Source: Gracilariopsis chorda
Lineage: Eukaryota; Rhodophyta; Florideophyceae; Gracilariales; Gracilariaceae
DNA length: 64,000 nucleotides
NCBI GenBank assembly: GCA_003194525.1
Contig: NBIV01000130.1
Location: 153,723-217,722, forward strand
Reading direction: 5' to 3'
Shown: one piece after another, positions 23,641-33,795 of the stretch
Numbering within the stretch: position 1 is the stretch's first letter
Layout of the letters: every line of letters starts with the position of its first letter
Position numbers and translations under genes: made by a program
The notes under the pieces: model-generated
Database searches by the model: none
Seen by the model: the letters and a program-made list of their open reading frames with translations, nothing else
Told to the model about the DNA's origin: nothing

Positions 23641-24500
23641 CTGAATACAGACGTCACTTCGCGTTCTCAACTCAGGTGAGCTTTCGGAGCTTCCACCCGT
23701 TGACTCTGAGACCTGAGTTTTGCTTTGTGGAGTTTCTTGCATCCAGAAAGATTTCGATGTCAAACAGTTCGTGCTGATCACCGTACGGGTAGAGAAAATG
23801 GAAGTGCCCTTCTCTGCAAGTTTGGATGTCGGTTTTAGAAGTCGGTACCGCACTTGCGTATGTTCTGAGGCATTTGCAGTCCCCCTTGCTCCAGTAGCAG
23901 CATTATTCGTCACTGCAGCGTGCTCTTCTGTTAAACGTCCTTCTACCAAGCGCGGTACTTGAGAATCCACTTAGTGCAGGCCAGTCGGATCAACCACGAG
24001 CTTTCTCATCATGGTTGGCCACCCACCAGGAACATCTTCACGGAGAGGGCCAGCACCTGAATAAAATGCACTGGCTTTAGAACTTCAGCTTCCTTCGTAT
24101 CCGCGTACGACTACTCATTGCTCCGCTGCTTGCACGCTGATATCCCCGGCAGTCTCCGCATTTTGTTGTTGTTGCTCTTGCTGTTGCATGAGAAGCGTGG
24201 ATCGGTAACGTTCGAGCACCACGTCTGGCTTGGGCTGGATAACATCGTACAACTTGGAAACGATGTCTGTTACGTTTATGTCCTGAATAAACACATACCG
24301 ATTGGGACACGCATAGTGAGATGGATCTAAGGAAGGCGGACTGGTACCCCTCAGAAATCTATAGCGCGTTTTGTTTTGGTTCTCCGTTGGGAGAGCGAAA
24401 GCTGCTTTGCCCTCAAGTCTGAGAAAAGAATGACCGCCTCCCGTCTGGTACGAAATGTTTATAAACGCTTTCGTTGTCCCGAAGAGTGTATTCAAGTTGA
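23641..24500 (-). pseudogene. Helitron 5' coding remnant, unassigned domain
   Basis: Reverse frames at 24495-24115 (126 codons) and 23970-23626 (114 codons) lie between the proline-rich leader and the Rep region and presumably belong to the same broken gene. The first contains FINISYQTGGGHSFLRLEG and DINVTDIVSKLYDVI, ending in a Gln-rich tract (QQQEQQQQ). I do not recognise a domain. Confidence 0.4.
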
Positions 24501-24675
24501 GGAAATGGGATTAAAACGGTATCAGGCTGTAAAGACTTCCAACGAACTAGTGGCCATGCCTTCTGCAGAAAGAGTGGCCCCATTTTGACCTTCTTCCCAT
24601 TCCAAAGGACACTTCTGTGGTCTCTTTGCCAAACAAAACGCATCTGGAGTACTTGCAGCTATGAATTCTAAATTT

Positions 24676-25623
24676 TCAGTCCGGGTATGGGCAGGAGGAG
24701 AGCGTTTGTACGTGCTTGCCGCATCTTCCGCATCGCCTTTGACCCGCAGTGGTAAGCATCTCAAACTCTGGAACGCTTGCCCGGATGGATGGATCATTCC
24801 AAGTTTCATCAGCCGCGGTATCCCACGCATAGTACACGCGATACTGTCCTTGATCTGGCCGTCCAGCACACTGCATGATGTTCATATCAAGCTGCTGCTG
24901 TGGGTGCTGTGGCTGAGGTGCCTGTGGCTGTGGCTGGTGTAAGGTAGCAGCATTGATTCTATCCCCTTCAACGTCCATGGGAACTGGCATCTGCTCTTCT
25001 TTTTGTTCTGCTTGTTGGAAAGCAGGTTGCTGAGGTGGCTGTGATGGGATGAGAGTGATCTTATTCTCTTCCACTTCTATCGGAATGGGCATCTGTTGTT
25101 ATTATTCAACTTGCGTCAGAGAAGTCTGCTGAAGCGGCTGTGAGGAAGCAGCATTGAGCTCGCTTTCTTCCACTTCCATTGGAGCGGGCATCTGTTCTTC
25201 TTCTTCAACGTGCGGCAGAGGACGAGCATCTGTCTTCACGGTTGGTTTGCACTCATCTTCGACAGTAGGAGCAGGCATTGGTGGGAGAGGGGGAGGCAAA
25301 AAAGAGGATGTTGGTCGTGTTGTGGGCCTGAAACCACTTGCCCCAGCCACGCACGTAGGTGCAGGAGTTATTTCGTTCTCTTCTACGGCTGAAACAATGG
25401 GTCCTTGCACGTGCGCTCCGCTCATATTTAGCGGCATCTCATCTGGAGCGGGAGGAACTGGCAATCGTCGAAGTCGTCCAGCTCCTGGCCTTGCACCGCC
25501 TGAGTTTACCCTCACCTTCTTGAATTCACCCTTTCCTCTCCTGAATTCGCCTTTGCACCTCCACAATTTGCCGTAGCGCCTCCAGAATTCGATCCAGCAC
25601 TTCCAAAACTCGCTCTGGAACAT
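24676..25623 (-). pseudogene. Pro/Glu-rich N-terminal region of the Helitron gene, with internal repeats
   Basis: Two adjacent reverse frames (25623-25102, 173 codons; 25092-24676, 138 codons) are joined end to end, separated only by a stop. They begin with heptad repeats and the basic GGARPGAGRLRR motif, which resembles AT-hook-like sequences seen at the start of Helitron and other transposase proteins. They continue with Pro/Gln-rich sequence carrying three copies of a motif M-P-x-P-[MI]-[ED]-V-E. Likely the disordered leader of the Rep protein. Composition makes homology assignment unsafe. Confidence 0.45.
24905..25215 (-). repeat. Three ~100-bp repeats encoding MPxPMxVEE
   Basis: Reverse-strand translation gives MPVPMDVEGDRIN, MPIPIEVEENKIT and MPAPMEVEESELN at about 24990, 25090 and 25190, each preceded by a Gln/Glu-rich stretch and followed by a Pro/Gln-rich one. 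Spacing is about 100 bp. The repeats lie in the proline-rich leader of the Helitron-type gene. Confidence 0.7.
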
Positions 25624-25668
25624 CTAGAATTCGCTCTGGCCCCTCCAAAATTCGGGCGTGGACTTCCT
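25505..25668 (-). repeat. 21-bp minisatellite encoding EFW heptads
   Basis: About seven units of 21 bp, each starting AATTCG or a variant, read on the reverse strand as heptapeptides: SEFWKCW, IEFWRRY, GKLWRCK, GEFRRGK, GEFKKVR and, to the right of a stop, PEFWRGQ. The exact 21-bp period keeps the reading frame. The array sits at the beginning of the 173-codon frame and runs into GGARPGAGR. Confidence 0.8.
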
Positions 25669-25749
25669 TACGACATAGCAATTTACAAAAATAATAACAA
25701 TCAATTATGTTTTTCCAGACCCCTAACAAATTTTCCAGAGTTCCAAAAT

Positions 25750-26175
25750 ATGTCTGCAATACATAACAAAGTTGAAAGTGAGAAACTGGTTGCAGTTTGT
25801 TGCCTTGTACCCACCGTTCCTAGTTGCATGAGCAATTTAAAATACCTGCTGCAAGACTTATATTTATCTGATGCATTCGTGCGCAGCACAGGGACTCTTG
25901 ACAAACTATTGTTCGATTATGACGGGCGGAGTGTGCCAAGCCTGTTTTCAAGCCGTTTGACGTTCAACCTGCGTCCGTTTGTAAGGATTGGTCTGCCTTT
26001 ACTCACACACCGAGGTGTGTTTTCCGACACCAAGAGGTATGACATGGCGGCCACCCCGGACCCCGCACAGCAAGGGCTGGTTTTAGGCCCGGGAAACACT
26101 CAGATTCTTGGATCGCCGTCAACCGACCAGTACACCACATAAGAGCACCTGATCTCTCCTAGGTCCGTGGTACTC
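25750..26175. other. Unassigned spacer
   Basis: A forward open frame (25750-26142, 130 codons) has no recognisable domain. Near its right end the sequence approaches the left arm of the inverted repeat described at 26175-26705. Function unknown. Confidence 0.25.
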
Positions 26176-26705
26176 ATTGCTTTACTCTAGTGGAGACCTT
26201 CACACGAGCTTGGTTTTGCTTAGGCCCCAGTCCAGCAGCAGTGCCCAAAGTAGCGAAAGGTTACGACACTCCGCTATAGGGCAAGCCTGAAGTGCGGGGG
26301 TGAAAATAGTGGTTAGGGTCAGCAAGGGAGATGTGTTTTGCACTGCACCAGTGCTTTATATATGCGCTGTGCGTTGTGCTGCACTGGCGCAGTGCAAAAT
26401 GCCAGCCACTTGTCGCACAAGTCAGCTGATGTAGCTGAGTGGTTGGCACTGCAGTCCCTGTACTGTAGTGCCGGTCCCACAAAATCAGAAGCAATCAAGA
26501 TGCAGCAGCATACAGAAGCAAAGAATGAGCTTTGAGCTCTGCTGCTGCTGCTCATGGTGCTGCCGTTTAATGTTTTGAATGGAAGGGAGGCGTTGTGCCA
26601 AGAGAGGTTTTTGGACGCCGGTACAGGGGCTGGCGCGCGTGTTTATTGGCGCAACGCCTCTTTTCATTCAAGAAATACCCCCTCATACATGAATAAATCT
26701 AAAGA
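26175..26705 (+). repeat. Left arm of ~500-bp imperfect inverted repeat
   Basis: Compared with the reverse complement of 28590-29115, the order of blocks is the same: CACACGAGCT; CAGTGCCCAAAGTA; TTACGACACTG/C; CAAGCCTGAA; AGTGGTTA; CTGCACTGGCGCAGT; AGCCACT; a CTG/CAG-rich stretch; the GGCGCAACGCCTC hairpin; and ACCCCCTCATACATG. The outer end (26175-26230) matches the helicase-coding start at 29085-29115, so this arm carries a scrap of the PIF1 gene on the reverse strand. Arms differ by many substitutions and small indels. Confidence 0.75.
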
Positions 26706-27048
26706 AAAGAGAGATTGCCTGAACTAGGGCGGCCCAACCACTTCTTCCTGCAACTGTGACGTCTGCGTCTTTCTTGCTGTTGTGACGTTTGCACCTTGCC
26801 TGCAGGGAAGAATGGTAGGGCCCAAGCTTGAGCATTCAGAAACCTGAAAACGAAACGCTTTGGTTGTTGAAAACATTTGATTATCATTGGTGCGAAAAGG
26901 TGGCAAACAAGAAAAGGTTAAAAAGTTACCGTTAAGCACACTTTTAACTGCTGACGCAGATTGCACCAAAAAAACGAAAACGTGCATTTGACTTATTTTA
27001 AGAGGTGGGAAGGTCGTTGTTGCACAAATCATTAGTCATGTTAGACAA

Positions 27049-28065
27049 TTAGAAGCGGCCTTCGGGCGCAAACGGCGCTGCGTGCCGCTGAATAAGGGTG
27101 ACTTGAGGGGATCTGCAGACCATATTTGCTCGCTAACGTTCGCAAATGACCTGCAGACCCATGAGGGCCTCGGTGACGAGAGTGAGTATAGAATAGAGTA
27201 ACAATTGAACGTCTGCGCAATTGTGATTGGCAGGCACTGCAGTTGTGAACTGACAGTACAGTGGATGGTAATTGGCCGGCACTGCCAAAGTGATTCCAGT
27301 GCCAATCACTGTTCAGTGGGATGGGTAGCAATGATGTAGTGCCAGCCACTGAGCAGCAGCGGCAGTCAACAAACGGCAGCAGCCAATAAGCTTTGAGCTT
27401 TGCTGCTGCTACTGCTGCTGCTGCTGCTGTTGACGCTGCTGCTGCTGCTGTTCTTGCTGTTACGGCTGCTGCTGAATTTTTTAATTAGCGGGGAGACGTT
27501 AAACTTACATGCACTGAAGGGGGCGTACAAAGGACGTTTTTGGCGCAACGCCTCTTGTCAGTCAACAACACCCCCCTTATACATGTGTATATCATTATAG
27601 TACGGAGGTGTGTTCAGACAAGTGGAAACGGCCTTCCGTCGTGGGCGGCGCTGCGCGCCGCGTTGTTTTTGTAGCTTTGTCTATTTAGTAACGTTCGGAG
27701 GCTCTCCGAGCACTTTGCTCGCTTGCGCTCACAATAGCGCTCTTAGAACCATGGGGTGCCGCGGTTTCTAGAGTATGTGGAGCCGTAGGGGTTTGTATTT
27801 AGGTGCCTAAACTGACTGCAGTGCCAGCCAATGATGAAAAAGCGCGACAAGTTGGTTTCTGTAACTGGCTGGACCTGCAGTCATCCTGGAAGTGCCAGCC
27901 AGTAAGCAGCAAGATTTGCTGCTGCTGCTGAAGTTTTTAAATGGTAGGGAGACGTTGCGCCAAATGGGCGTTTTGCATGCGCAGACGGGTGCGTGCAAAA
28001 CGATTTTGTGGCGCAACGCCTCCATTCAATCAAGAACAACCCCCTCATAATGGTATAAATACTAA
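27049..28065 (+). repeat. Hairpin-rich repeat units (copy A and a partial copy)
   Basis: A unit of about 575 bp (27049-27625) begins AGAAGCGGCCTTCGGGCG and an imperfect palindrome GGCGCTGCGTGCCGC, passes through GAGAGTGAGTATAGAATAGAGT, several [AT]GGC[TA]GGCACTGCAG motifs and a (CTG)n tract, and ends with the GGCGCAACGCCTC block and ACACCCCCTTATACATG. A shorter variant follows to 28065, with the complete hairpin GGGAGACGTTGCGCCAAA ... TTTGTGGCGCAACGCCTCC at about 27946-28023. No coding potential is convincing in this region. Confidence 0.75.
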
Positions 28066-28079
28066 TAGTGGAGAGAGAA

Positions 28080-28585
28080 GTAGAAGCAGCCTTTGGCCGC
28101 GGGCGGCGCTGCGCGCAGCTGAATTGGGGTAATTTTGGGGGATCTGCCGGCCGTTTCTGCTCGCTATCGCTCGCAAACGGCGTGCAAACCAATGAGGGCT
28201 GCGGCGCTGAGAGTGAATATGGAATAGAGTTGCAGTTGAGAGCTTGCGCGCTGGTGATTGGCTGGTACTGCAGTTGTGTATGTAGAGTGCAGTGCAGTAG
28301 ATTTTTATTGGCTGGCACCGCCAAAATAACTGCAGTTCCAGCCACTGTGCAGCGGTGTGGCTGGCACTGCTGCAGTGCCAGCCACTTAGCAGCTGCGACA
28401 GTCAACATGCAGCAGCAGTCTATGAGCTCTGAGCGTCGCTGCTGCTGCTGTTGCTGAATTTTGTAATTGGCGGGAAGGCGTGAAAATTGCATGCGCTGAA
28501 GAAGGCGTGCAAGGGGATATTTTGGCGCAACGCCTCCCGTCAATCAACCACACCCCCGTCATACATGTGTAAATCTCAACACCAC
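28080..28585 (+). repeat. Hairpin-rich repeat unit (copy B)
   Basis: About 505 bp, collinear with copy A at 27049-27625: AGAAGCAGCCTTTGGCCG, GGCGCTGCGCGCAGC, GAGAGTGAATATGGAATAGAGT, GGCTGGCACTGC motifs, a CTG-rich stretch, TTTTGGCGCAACGCCTCC and ACACCCCCGTCATACATGTG. Around 28358-28386 it contains an almost perfect palindrome with 14-bp arms, GTGGCTGGCACTGC and its complement. Confidence 0.8.
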
Positions 28586-28645
28586 CACTCTTAATGATTT
28601 GCTCACGTATGAGGGGGGTGTTGTTGACTGACAGGAGGCGTTGGG
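28530..28645. repeat. Long hairpin: junction of opposed repeat units
   Basis: The end of copy B (GGCGCAACGCCTCCCGTCA ... CACCCCCGTCATACATGTG) faces its own inverted version (CACGTATGAGGGGGGTG ... TGACAGGAGGCGTTGGGCC), separated by about 30 bases. The arms of about 45 bp pair with few mismatches. This is where the right arm of the large inverted repeat begins. Confidence 0.85.
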
Positions 28646-29115
28646 CCATAAAGTCGCTTTGCACGCCACCGTTTGCGCATGCAAAACCATTTGGCGCAAC
28701 GCCTCCCCACCATTTAAAACATTCAGCAGCAGCAGCAGCAGCAGCAGCAAACAGTTCAGTTAATTAGCTGCTGCTGCTGCATGTTGACTGTGCAATGGCT
28801 GCTGAGTGGGTTGCAATACAATCAAATTGTAGTGCCAGCCACTCAGCAGCAACACTCGGCTGGTCATTCTAACACGTGGCAAATTGTACTGCGCCAGTGC
28901 AGTTTATACTGCAGTTTCATTGCAGAAATGCCTGCAACAGCCGTATGTACTGCACTGGCAGAGTGCCAAATGCATCTCGCATGCTGAACATAACCACTGT
29001 TTTGTATCCCATTCAGGCTTGGCCAATAACGCAGTGTCGTAAAGTTTTGTTACTTTGGGCACTGTTGCTGGCCTGGGACTTAGGTAAGGCCGAGCTCGTG
29101 TGCAGGTCACCTGCT
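28590..29115 (-). repeat. Right arm of ~500-bp imperfect inverted repeat
   Basis: Partner of 26175-26705. It includes a second hairpin with outer arms GGAGGCGTTGGGCC (28633-28650) and TTTGGCGCAACGCCTCC (28690-28706), inner arms TTTGCACGC/GCATGCAAA, then a CAG tract at about 28722-28749. It leads directly into the PIF1 helicase coding sequence. Confidence 0.75.
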
Positions 29116-30236
29116 ACACCAGGCATTGCATCATCGTTGTACGAAGATGGCTGCACTTTACATAGCCTGCTCAGACTGGGTGTAGCTGATAGGGACAGCA
29201 TAAGCAGCACTACAGTCACTTTTTCAAAGTACGGTCCCGGATCTCAACGTGCAGAACTGCTACGCGAAATACAACTGCTCGTCTTGGATACGGCGTCCAT
29301 GCTTTCAAGAAAGTCTTAGAACTCATGGATGCGTTGCTTAATGATCTTCGCTGCAGTGGAATGGAAAACGCGCCTTCTTTTGGGGGCTTGACCATCTTTC
29401 TATCCGGCGACTACTCCCAGCTACTTTCAGTGGTGCCGCAGGTGTACATGGAGGCTGCGCCGAGTGGAAATGTGAAACGAGTGTACACAAATATTTTCAA
29501 CCAATTGCCGTAGAAGAGTGATCTGTGGACATTGTGCTCGGTTCAATTGCTGTACCTCACCGAACAAGTACGCCAAGGCGATGATACGGCATTTGCGTTG
29601 CTGTTACATTCCATTGCACGCAACAAAATATCCAACAACTCTCCATTACCACTCAGATCTACCGGTGGCATGCAAACCTCCTTCCAATACTGTGGAATTG
29701 GCTCACCACACGACGCAAGGAGGATGTGGATCTCAGCCAAATGCTCATTGCCTCCACAAAGCAGTTGGTCGAGGAACACAATGCGGCAGCGCTGGATCTG
29801 TTTCCTGGTGATCGCTTGACGCTTCCGTCAGCTACGAAGGTGAAACCTGACGGTGTACAGAACTCAGAGCCCGACGTCATCAATAACTTTGTTCCCAGGT
29901 TTGCATATCAGTATGCACCTACTGGAGTACCATCTCATAATTGACATTCGCATGATTCGAAGGCAGTTCCACATTCGTCTCGCGTTTGGAGCTACAGTTA
30001 CAAAAGGACAGGGAAAGACGATGGATGGCTTGGTTGTGGATGTACGATCCAACTTCTTCTCCGCCTGTCAGCTGTATTTCGCGTTGTTGCGCGTTCGAAG
30101 GAACTACCATGTGCTACTCCTGCATGACCCGCAGCTTACATCCACAAATGCGCGCACAATTCATCCCATGCTTGTGGCCATCGCCAACCCAGTGCTGCCT
30201 GAAGCCATTCAGTTCAGCATCCCTCCACAACCATAA
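29060..30236 (+). pseudogene. PIF1-like helicase of a Helitron, reading rightwards
   Basis: Starts inside the ATPase core: KAELVCRSPATPGIASSLYE then DGCTLHSLLRLGVADRDS, so the Walker A loop is missing. Walker B is LVLDTASMLSRK at about 29278-29313 (DEAS expected, Glu changed to Thr). After a frameshift, SWMRC-type sequence becomes MDALLNDLRCSG and GLTIFLSGDYSQLLSVVP (29385-29438), the GD-x-x-QLLPV motif. Further pieces follow: LLYLTEQVRQGDD (29545 on), WISANCLF-type sequence, and the C-terminal RLAFGATVTKGQGKTMDGLV plus FSACQLYFALLRVRRNYHVL (29974-30115; QLYVALSRVR expected). Helitron helicases unwind the strand during rolling-circle transposition and are normally fused behind Rep. Here the helicase reads away from the Rep half. 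Confidence 0.88.
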
Positions 30237-30334
30237 TTTCTTGGGTTCTTCATTCATTGAAATAAACTACTTGCTTTTGTGCTGTTGTTTTCTCCACCCA
30301 TTTTTTCTTCTCATCGCTGTTTATCACTCCTGCA

Positions 30335-30402
30335 CCACGGCGCGCAGAGCCGCCCGCGGCCGAAGGCCGCTTCCTCTTGTCATTATAGTACGGGGGGTGT
30401 TG
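30335..30402 (-). repeat. Inverted copy of the repeat-unit start
   Basis: Reverse-complemented, this reads CTCAACACCCCCCGTACTAT, then GACAAGAGGAAGCGGCCTTC and GGCCGCGGGCGG, the same order as the boundary between repeat units at 28030-28110 and 27590-27650. It lies about 100 bp after the helicase stop and probably marks the right end of the rearranged Helitron block. Confidence 0.65.
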
Positions 30403-30819
30403 AGATCGTTACACGAGTTTCTTCTTTTCTGCCTTCCCTACCACAACATCAGTAACCGCAGATCAAAAATCCTCGTGAACCGTAAAGAGTAACCTTCATC
30501 GGCTACCGAAGGCATGTCGGACTGCGTCAAAGCAATCGGCGTGCGCGTGGAATCATCGCCCGATCACTTCTTGGGTGAACCTCGCCTCTTCTAATGCAAG
30601 TTTGTTCATTCATGTAGCCGCGCCTGCAAATTTTTCCTTGTTCTCAATTTTTGTTCTGAGAGCAGCCATGCGCTATGTTAGTCGTAAATCTGTAAGACTA
30701 GATTACTCTACCACGTCCTAGTCATGCGTCAATTATGGACATGGTTGGTTTTGCTTTCTGAACCACCTGTTTTTCTTTCTTCGATAAGTATAGACCTAGG
30801 TCAAAACTCTTGCTCCTGC
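30403..30819. other. Unassigned spacer
   Basis: No domain or repeat recognised on either strand; short frames only. Confidence 0.4.
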
Positions 30820-31285
30820 CTCAAACAAACGCAGCAGCTAGTAAATGAAGTTCAAGAAACCAGGAAGGTTTTTGGGATTGAAGCTGGTATGGGTGCAAAA
30901 ATATTGTTCAGGGCATACAATACTGACACAGAATGCTTTGCGTCTGTGACGATGGCAAAAAACAGATGGAGGCATGCAACTTTATTTTAATAAAATAATG
31001 AGTGCTTGTCGTCAAGCACTCGGCTGTAGTCCCATATCTATTGTGAATGCTACTTTGCGGAGCTTGGTTTTTAAAGATGCTTCGTTTTGCGAAGCACTGG
31101 ACAGCTTCGTGCTCACTAATGTTCCTGGTCGTTTTCTTTGCAATGAACGAGATTGTAAGGGTTCTCGAACCTAGTGGGCGTTTGTTTTTTATTGCTTTGG
31201 AGGCACGTCTATCGCTCAATAGCAGTCACACATTCTTCGAGATGCTGAATGGCAGTCTCAGTCAAATCGGGTTTTCTTAGTGTTG
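30820..31285 (+). pseudogene. Class I SAM-dependent methyltransferase fragment
   Basis: Three frames give a methyltransferase-11 outline in order. KVFGIEAGMGAKILFRAY at about 30866-30919 fits motif I (VLExGxGxGxN), followed by CFASVTMAKNRWRHA (post-I, SVDxxxxM). SLVFKDASFCEALDSFVLTN at about 31061-31120 fits the LPFxDxSFDxxxxxxVL motif. EIVRVLEPSGRLFFIALEA at 31151-31206 fits ExxRVLKPGGRLxxI. Such enzymes methylate small molecules or proteins; the substrate cannot be inferred. At least two frameshifts. A METTL7-like relative is possible. No introns needed to join the parts. Confidence 0.55.
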
Positions 31286-31949
31286 TTCAGTATTCCGAGG
31301 CATCACGCAAGGCAGAAGGATTTATCATTAAACCTTGTGCTGGAAGAACTCACAAATTAATATCATTTGGAACCACTGTTCGAAGCACGGATAGAAATTA
31401 TTTTTTTGTAAAGCATATGGTTTGCTCCTGTTTCACGAAGCCTGTTGGTGAATTTGATAGCGGCCCGTATTGCCTGCTTGTGTTTTTAGAGATGTTCACA
31501 TGCCAAGCACCAAACCCATGTCTACTGCAGAGCGTCACTTGTGGGCTGTGCGTAGTTGGAAACAGATGTTGACCTTAGCATATAGCTTAAGGAAATTAAG
31601 AGGACCGAGGTTTATACATGAGTATGATAGCTACAATAGCTGGCCTTCTTTCCCTTCACATGTTCCAGATTTTGGGTTTATCTGATTGAAAGGTTGAACC
31701 TTTGTACTTAAACGTGGGTGCATATATTCCGCCAGATACTCAATAACCTATAATCTGCATTTTTCATAGAAACTGAAGTTAAATGGCTTTCTTTGGCCGT
31801 AGCTATCCCTTATCGACGAGCAGTTCTCGTATTTTCGTGTGAATAAAGCCTTTTTCACTTTCTAAATCTGTTGGTTCCGTTAGAAGTAGTGATATCAGCC
31901 AGTCACTCATTCCCACACGCAGAACTTGTAATTCCTCCTAGATATGCAC
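31286..31949. other. Unassigned sequence between methyltransferase and transposase
   Basis: Forward frames at 31249-31572 and 31470-31685 overlap in different phases; the second contains STAERHLWAVRSWKQMLTLA. No family recognised. It may be the 3' part of the methyltransferase region or the flank of the Harbinger element. Confidence 0.3.
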
Positions 31950-33330
31950 TTATTGATTTAATGGGTTGGAATCAATCACGATGTTATTCAAGACCATTCC
32001 CACTGCCCCAAGACACACGTAATCTTGTACAGAATAGTTTATGTCGCCATTCCGAAAAATCTTCCACTGTCTAGTAGAAACTCCAAAAGCCTGCTCGATG
32101 TTGATTCTCATCGAAGAAAAAAAGAGTTCAAGGCATCCTTTTATCCTTCAAGATCCTTTCCTTTGCATGGGCAAACAAAAAAATAGAGAGCCCAAAAGCC
32201 GCATCAAAAACGGCAGAGTACTCCAGCGGCACATTTTCCTCCTTCGAAGTACTTAGTCAAGGGTGATATGGCAAAGGCTAAAGAGTGGTTAGTAGAGCCA
32301 ACAATCAATGCTGAGAATTCCAGAACTCGGTAGTTTGATTCCACCATAGCCTGAACCCTGAACCGGTTTAAATTAGTAATCTTTGCGACTGGTGTGATGC
32401 ACATTCATAAATGGGGCGATCTCCCTGGAAAGGGTATATGCGCTCACAAAACACCATGCACGATCCTTGCTGTTAGATGAAAAATGCGCATGCAGCAGTT
32501 TTTTCATCTAACATAAGCGATGGGCAGTCTACTTACGACTATGCAGTTTGCAGGCCAATCATCTAAGATGTTTCCAAACAAAACAAAACTTAGTATGAGT
32601 GGAGAGGAACCACCAAAACAAATCACGGCTGGACAGGATAATTTCATCTTCTTCGCGTAATTTTGAGCACAAAATCTGACTATAAAAGTGGGGTCGTAGG
32701 AACTAAGAAGTAAATGTAGAAACTATCTCCCATACAACCTTTTCACTGAGCGATTGTTTTGCCTCTCGGGCTAACCACTGTCAGAATACTTTTAAGAGCT
32801 ACAATATAATGAGCTTGGGTTTTCATCATTCGGTGGTTTTCTAATCTTAACACAAAGCCCGTCTATAGCTCCTATGCATTTAGAAAATGGTTTCGGATTC
32901 TAACGAGAATTCGTAAACCCCATTGCCAGTTCTTGAAGTCCCGCTTCATCTTTTGGACATCCGGGTAGTGACATCACGTCAAGAACAGCATTTAAAAATT
33001 GCTGAAAGCATCTGTGCACGTTAGTTCCGCTAAAACCATACAATAACATCAGATCGTGGTAGCTAGATATAGCCATCATTCTGATACCAATTGCTACCTT
33101 CTGGGCATACATATTGTTTTGTGATTACAAGTAACATGAATGTTCAGATATTGACTCTTCATGAGTTTCATTTCAAGATTTCGGAACATCTGTCGATTCA
33201 TTCGGAATGTTTTCTCAAAGTTTTGATCCGGCAAAATTTCAGTAAGGTCTTCAAACCGAGTTTTTACGATAGGAAACAGAGAGGGAAGAGGTGATCTTCG
33301 TTTCATAAACATAGATAACAGGCTCGCCAA
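31950..33330 (-). pseudogene. PIF/Harbinger (HARBI1-like) transposase
   Basis: On the reverse strand, FEKTFRMNRQMFRNLEMKLM (33228-33169) is the N-terminal FRMxRxxFxxL helix. KVAIGIRMMAISSYHDLMLL and GTNVHRCFQQFLNAVLDVM (about 33097-32955) form the helix-turn-helix typical of HARBI1. After a TAG, the same frame gives CIGAIDGLCVKIRKPP, with the first catalytic Asp at 32863-32861. Near the end, SSMRINIEQAFGVSTRQWKI (about 32110-32050) holds the catalytic Glu motif and VGMVLNNIVIDSNP the closing helix, ending at a TAA at 31950. The middle, with the second Asp, is scrambled. Length fits a 350-450-residue enzyme. No terminal inverted repeats or SANT/Myb partner gene were found. Confidence 0.87.
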
Positions 33331-33795
33331 CGCAGTTTAAAAGAAATGAAAGAAAATGTTATTCCCTGATTGTACCTTTCGCGAAAGTGCTCCAAGATCT
33401 ACGCTATCTTGAAGTGACATTTCTGAGGATATTTCAGGCGCAGTGCTGCTCTCTATAAAATAATAACCTTCTCTGCCAGAGTTACTGCTTTCCCTGAACT
33501 TTGTACACTAGGAGCTTCGAGCTGAAACCTTGCCCCTTGTCTTCTGCGAGATCATGCTGGGTGCACCAAAACAGCAAAGACCCATGTATGGCAGCTTTGA
33601 AAGGATTTTGTAAACTTTAAAAAACTTTTTAAATACAAGGCAGTAGTGGCCCAGTGAAGAATGTTATAACCTTTACAGCTCTATTTCTGCCTTGGCGACG
33701 AAGCACCGATGATATCTGTTAGGCATTCTGTTCTGCTGCCCTAAGTGGAAAAGGCATGAAAGGGGTGGAGTCCATATGAGATTTGATCCCATTTT
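33331..33795. other. Unassigned, AT-rich
   Basis: The reverse strand stays open for about 40 codons upstream of the transposase (SSEMSLQDSVDLGALSRKV near 33440-33380). This may be the transposase N-terminus cut by a stop or a small intron. Nothing else seen. Confidence 0.3.

Noticed and set aside
26425-26495. tRNA- or SINE-like sequence (TAGCTGAGTGGTTGGC resembles an A box)
   Set aside because: No acceptable B box or acceptor stem follows, and the stretch is one of the recurring [GT]GGCTGGCACTGCAG motifs of the repeat family.
27881-28543. 220-codon reverse-strand open frame
   Set aside because: It lies wholly within the hairpin-rich repeat units. Its translation changes character with the repeat, and no domain is visible.
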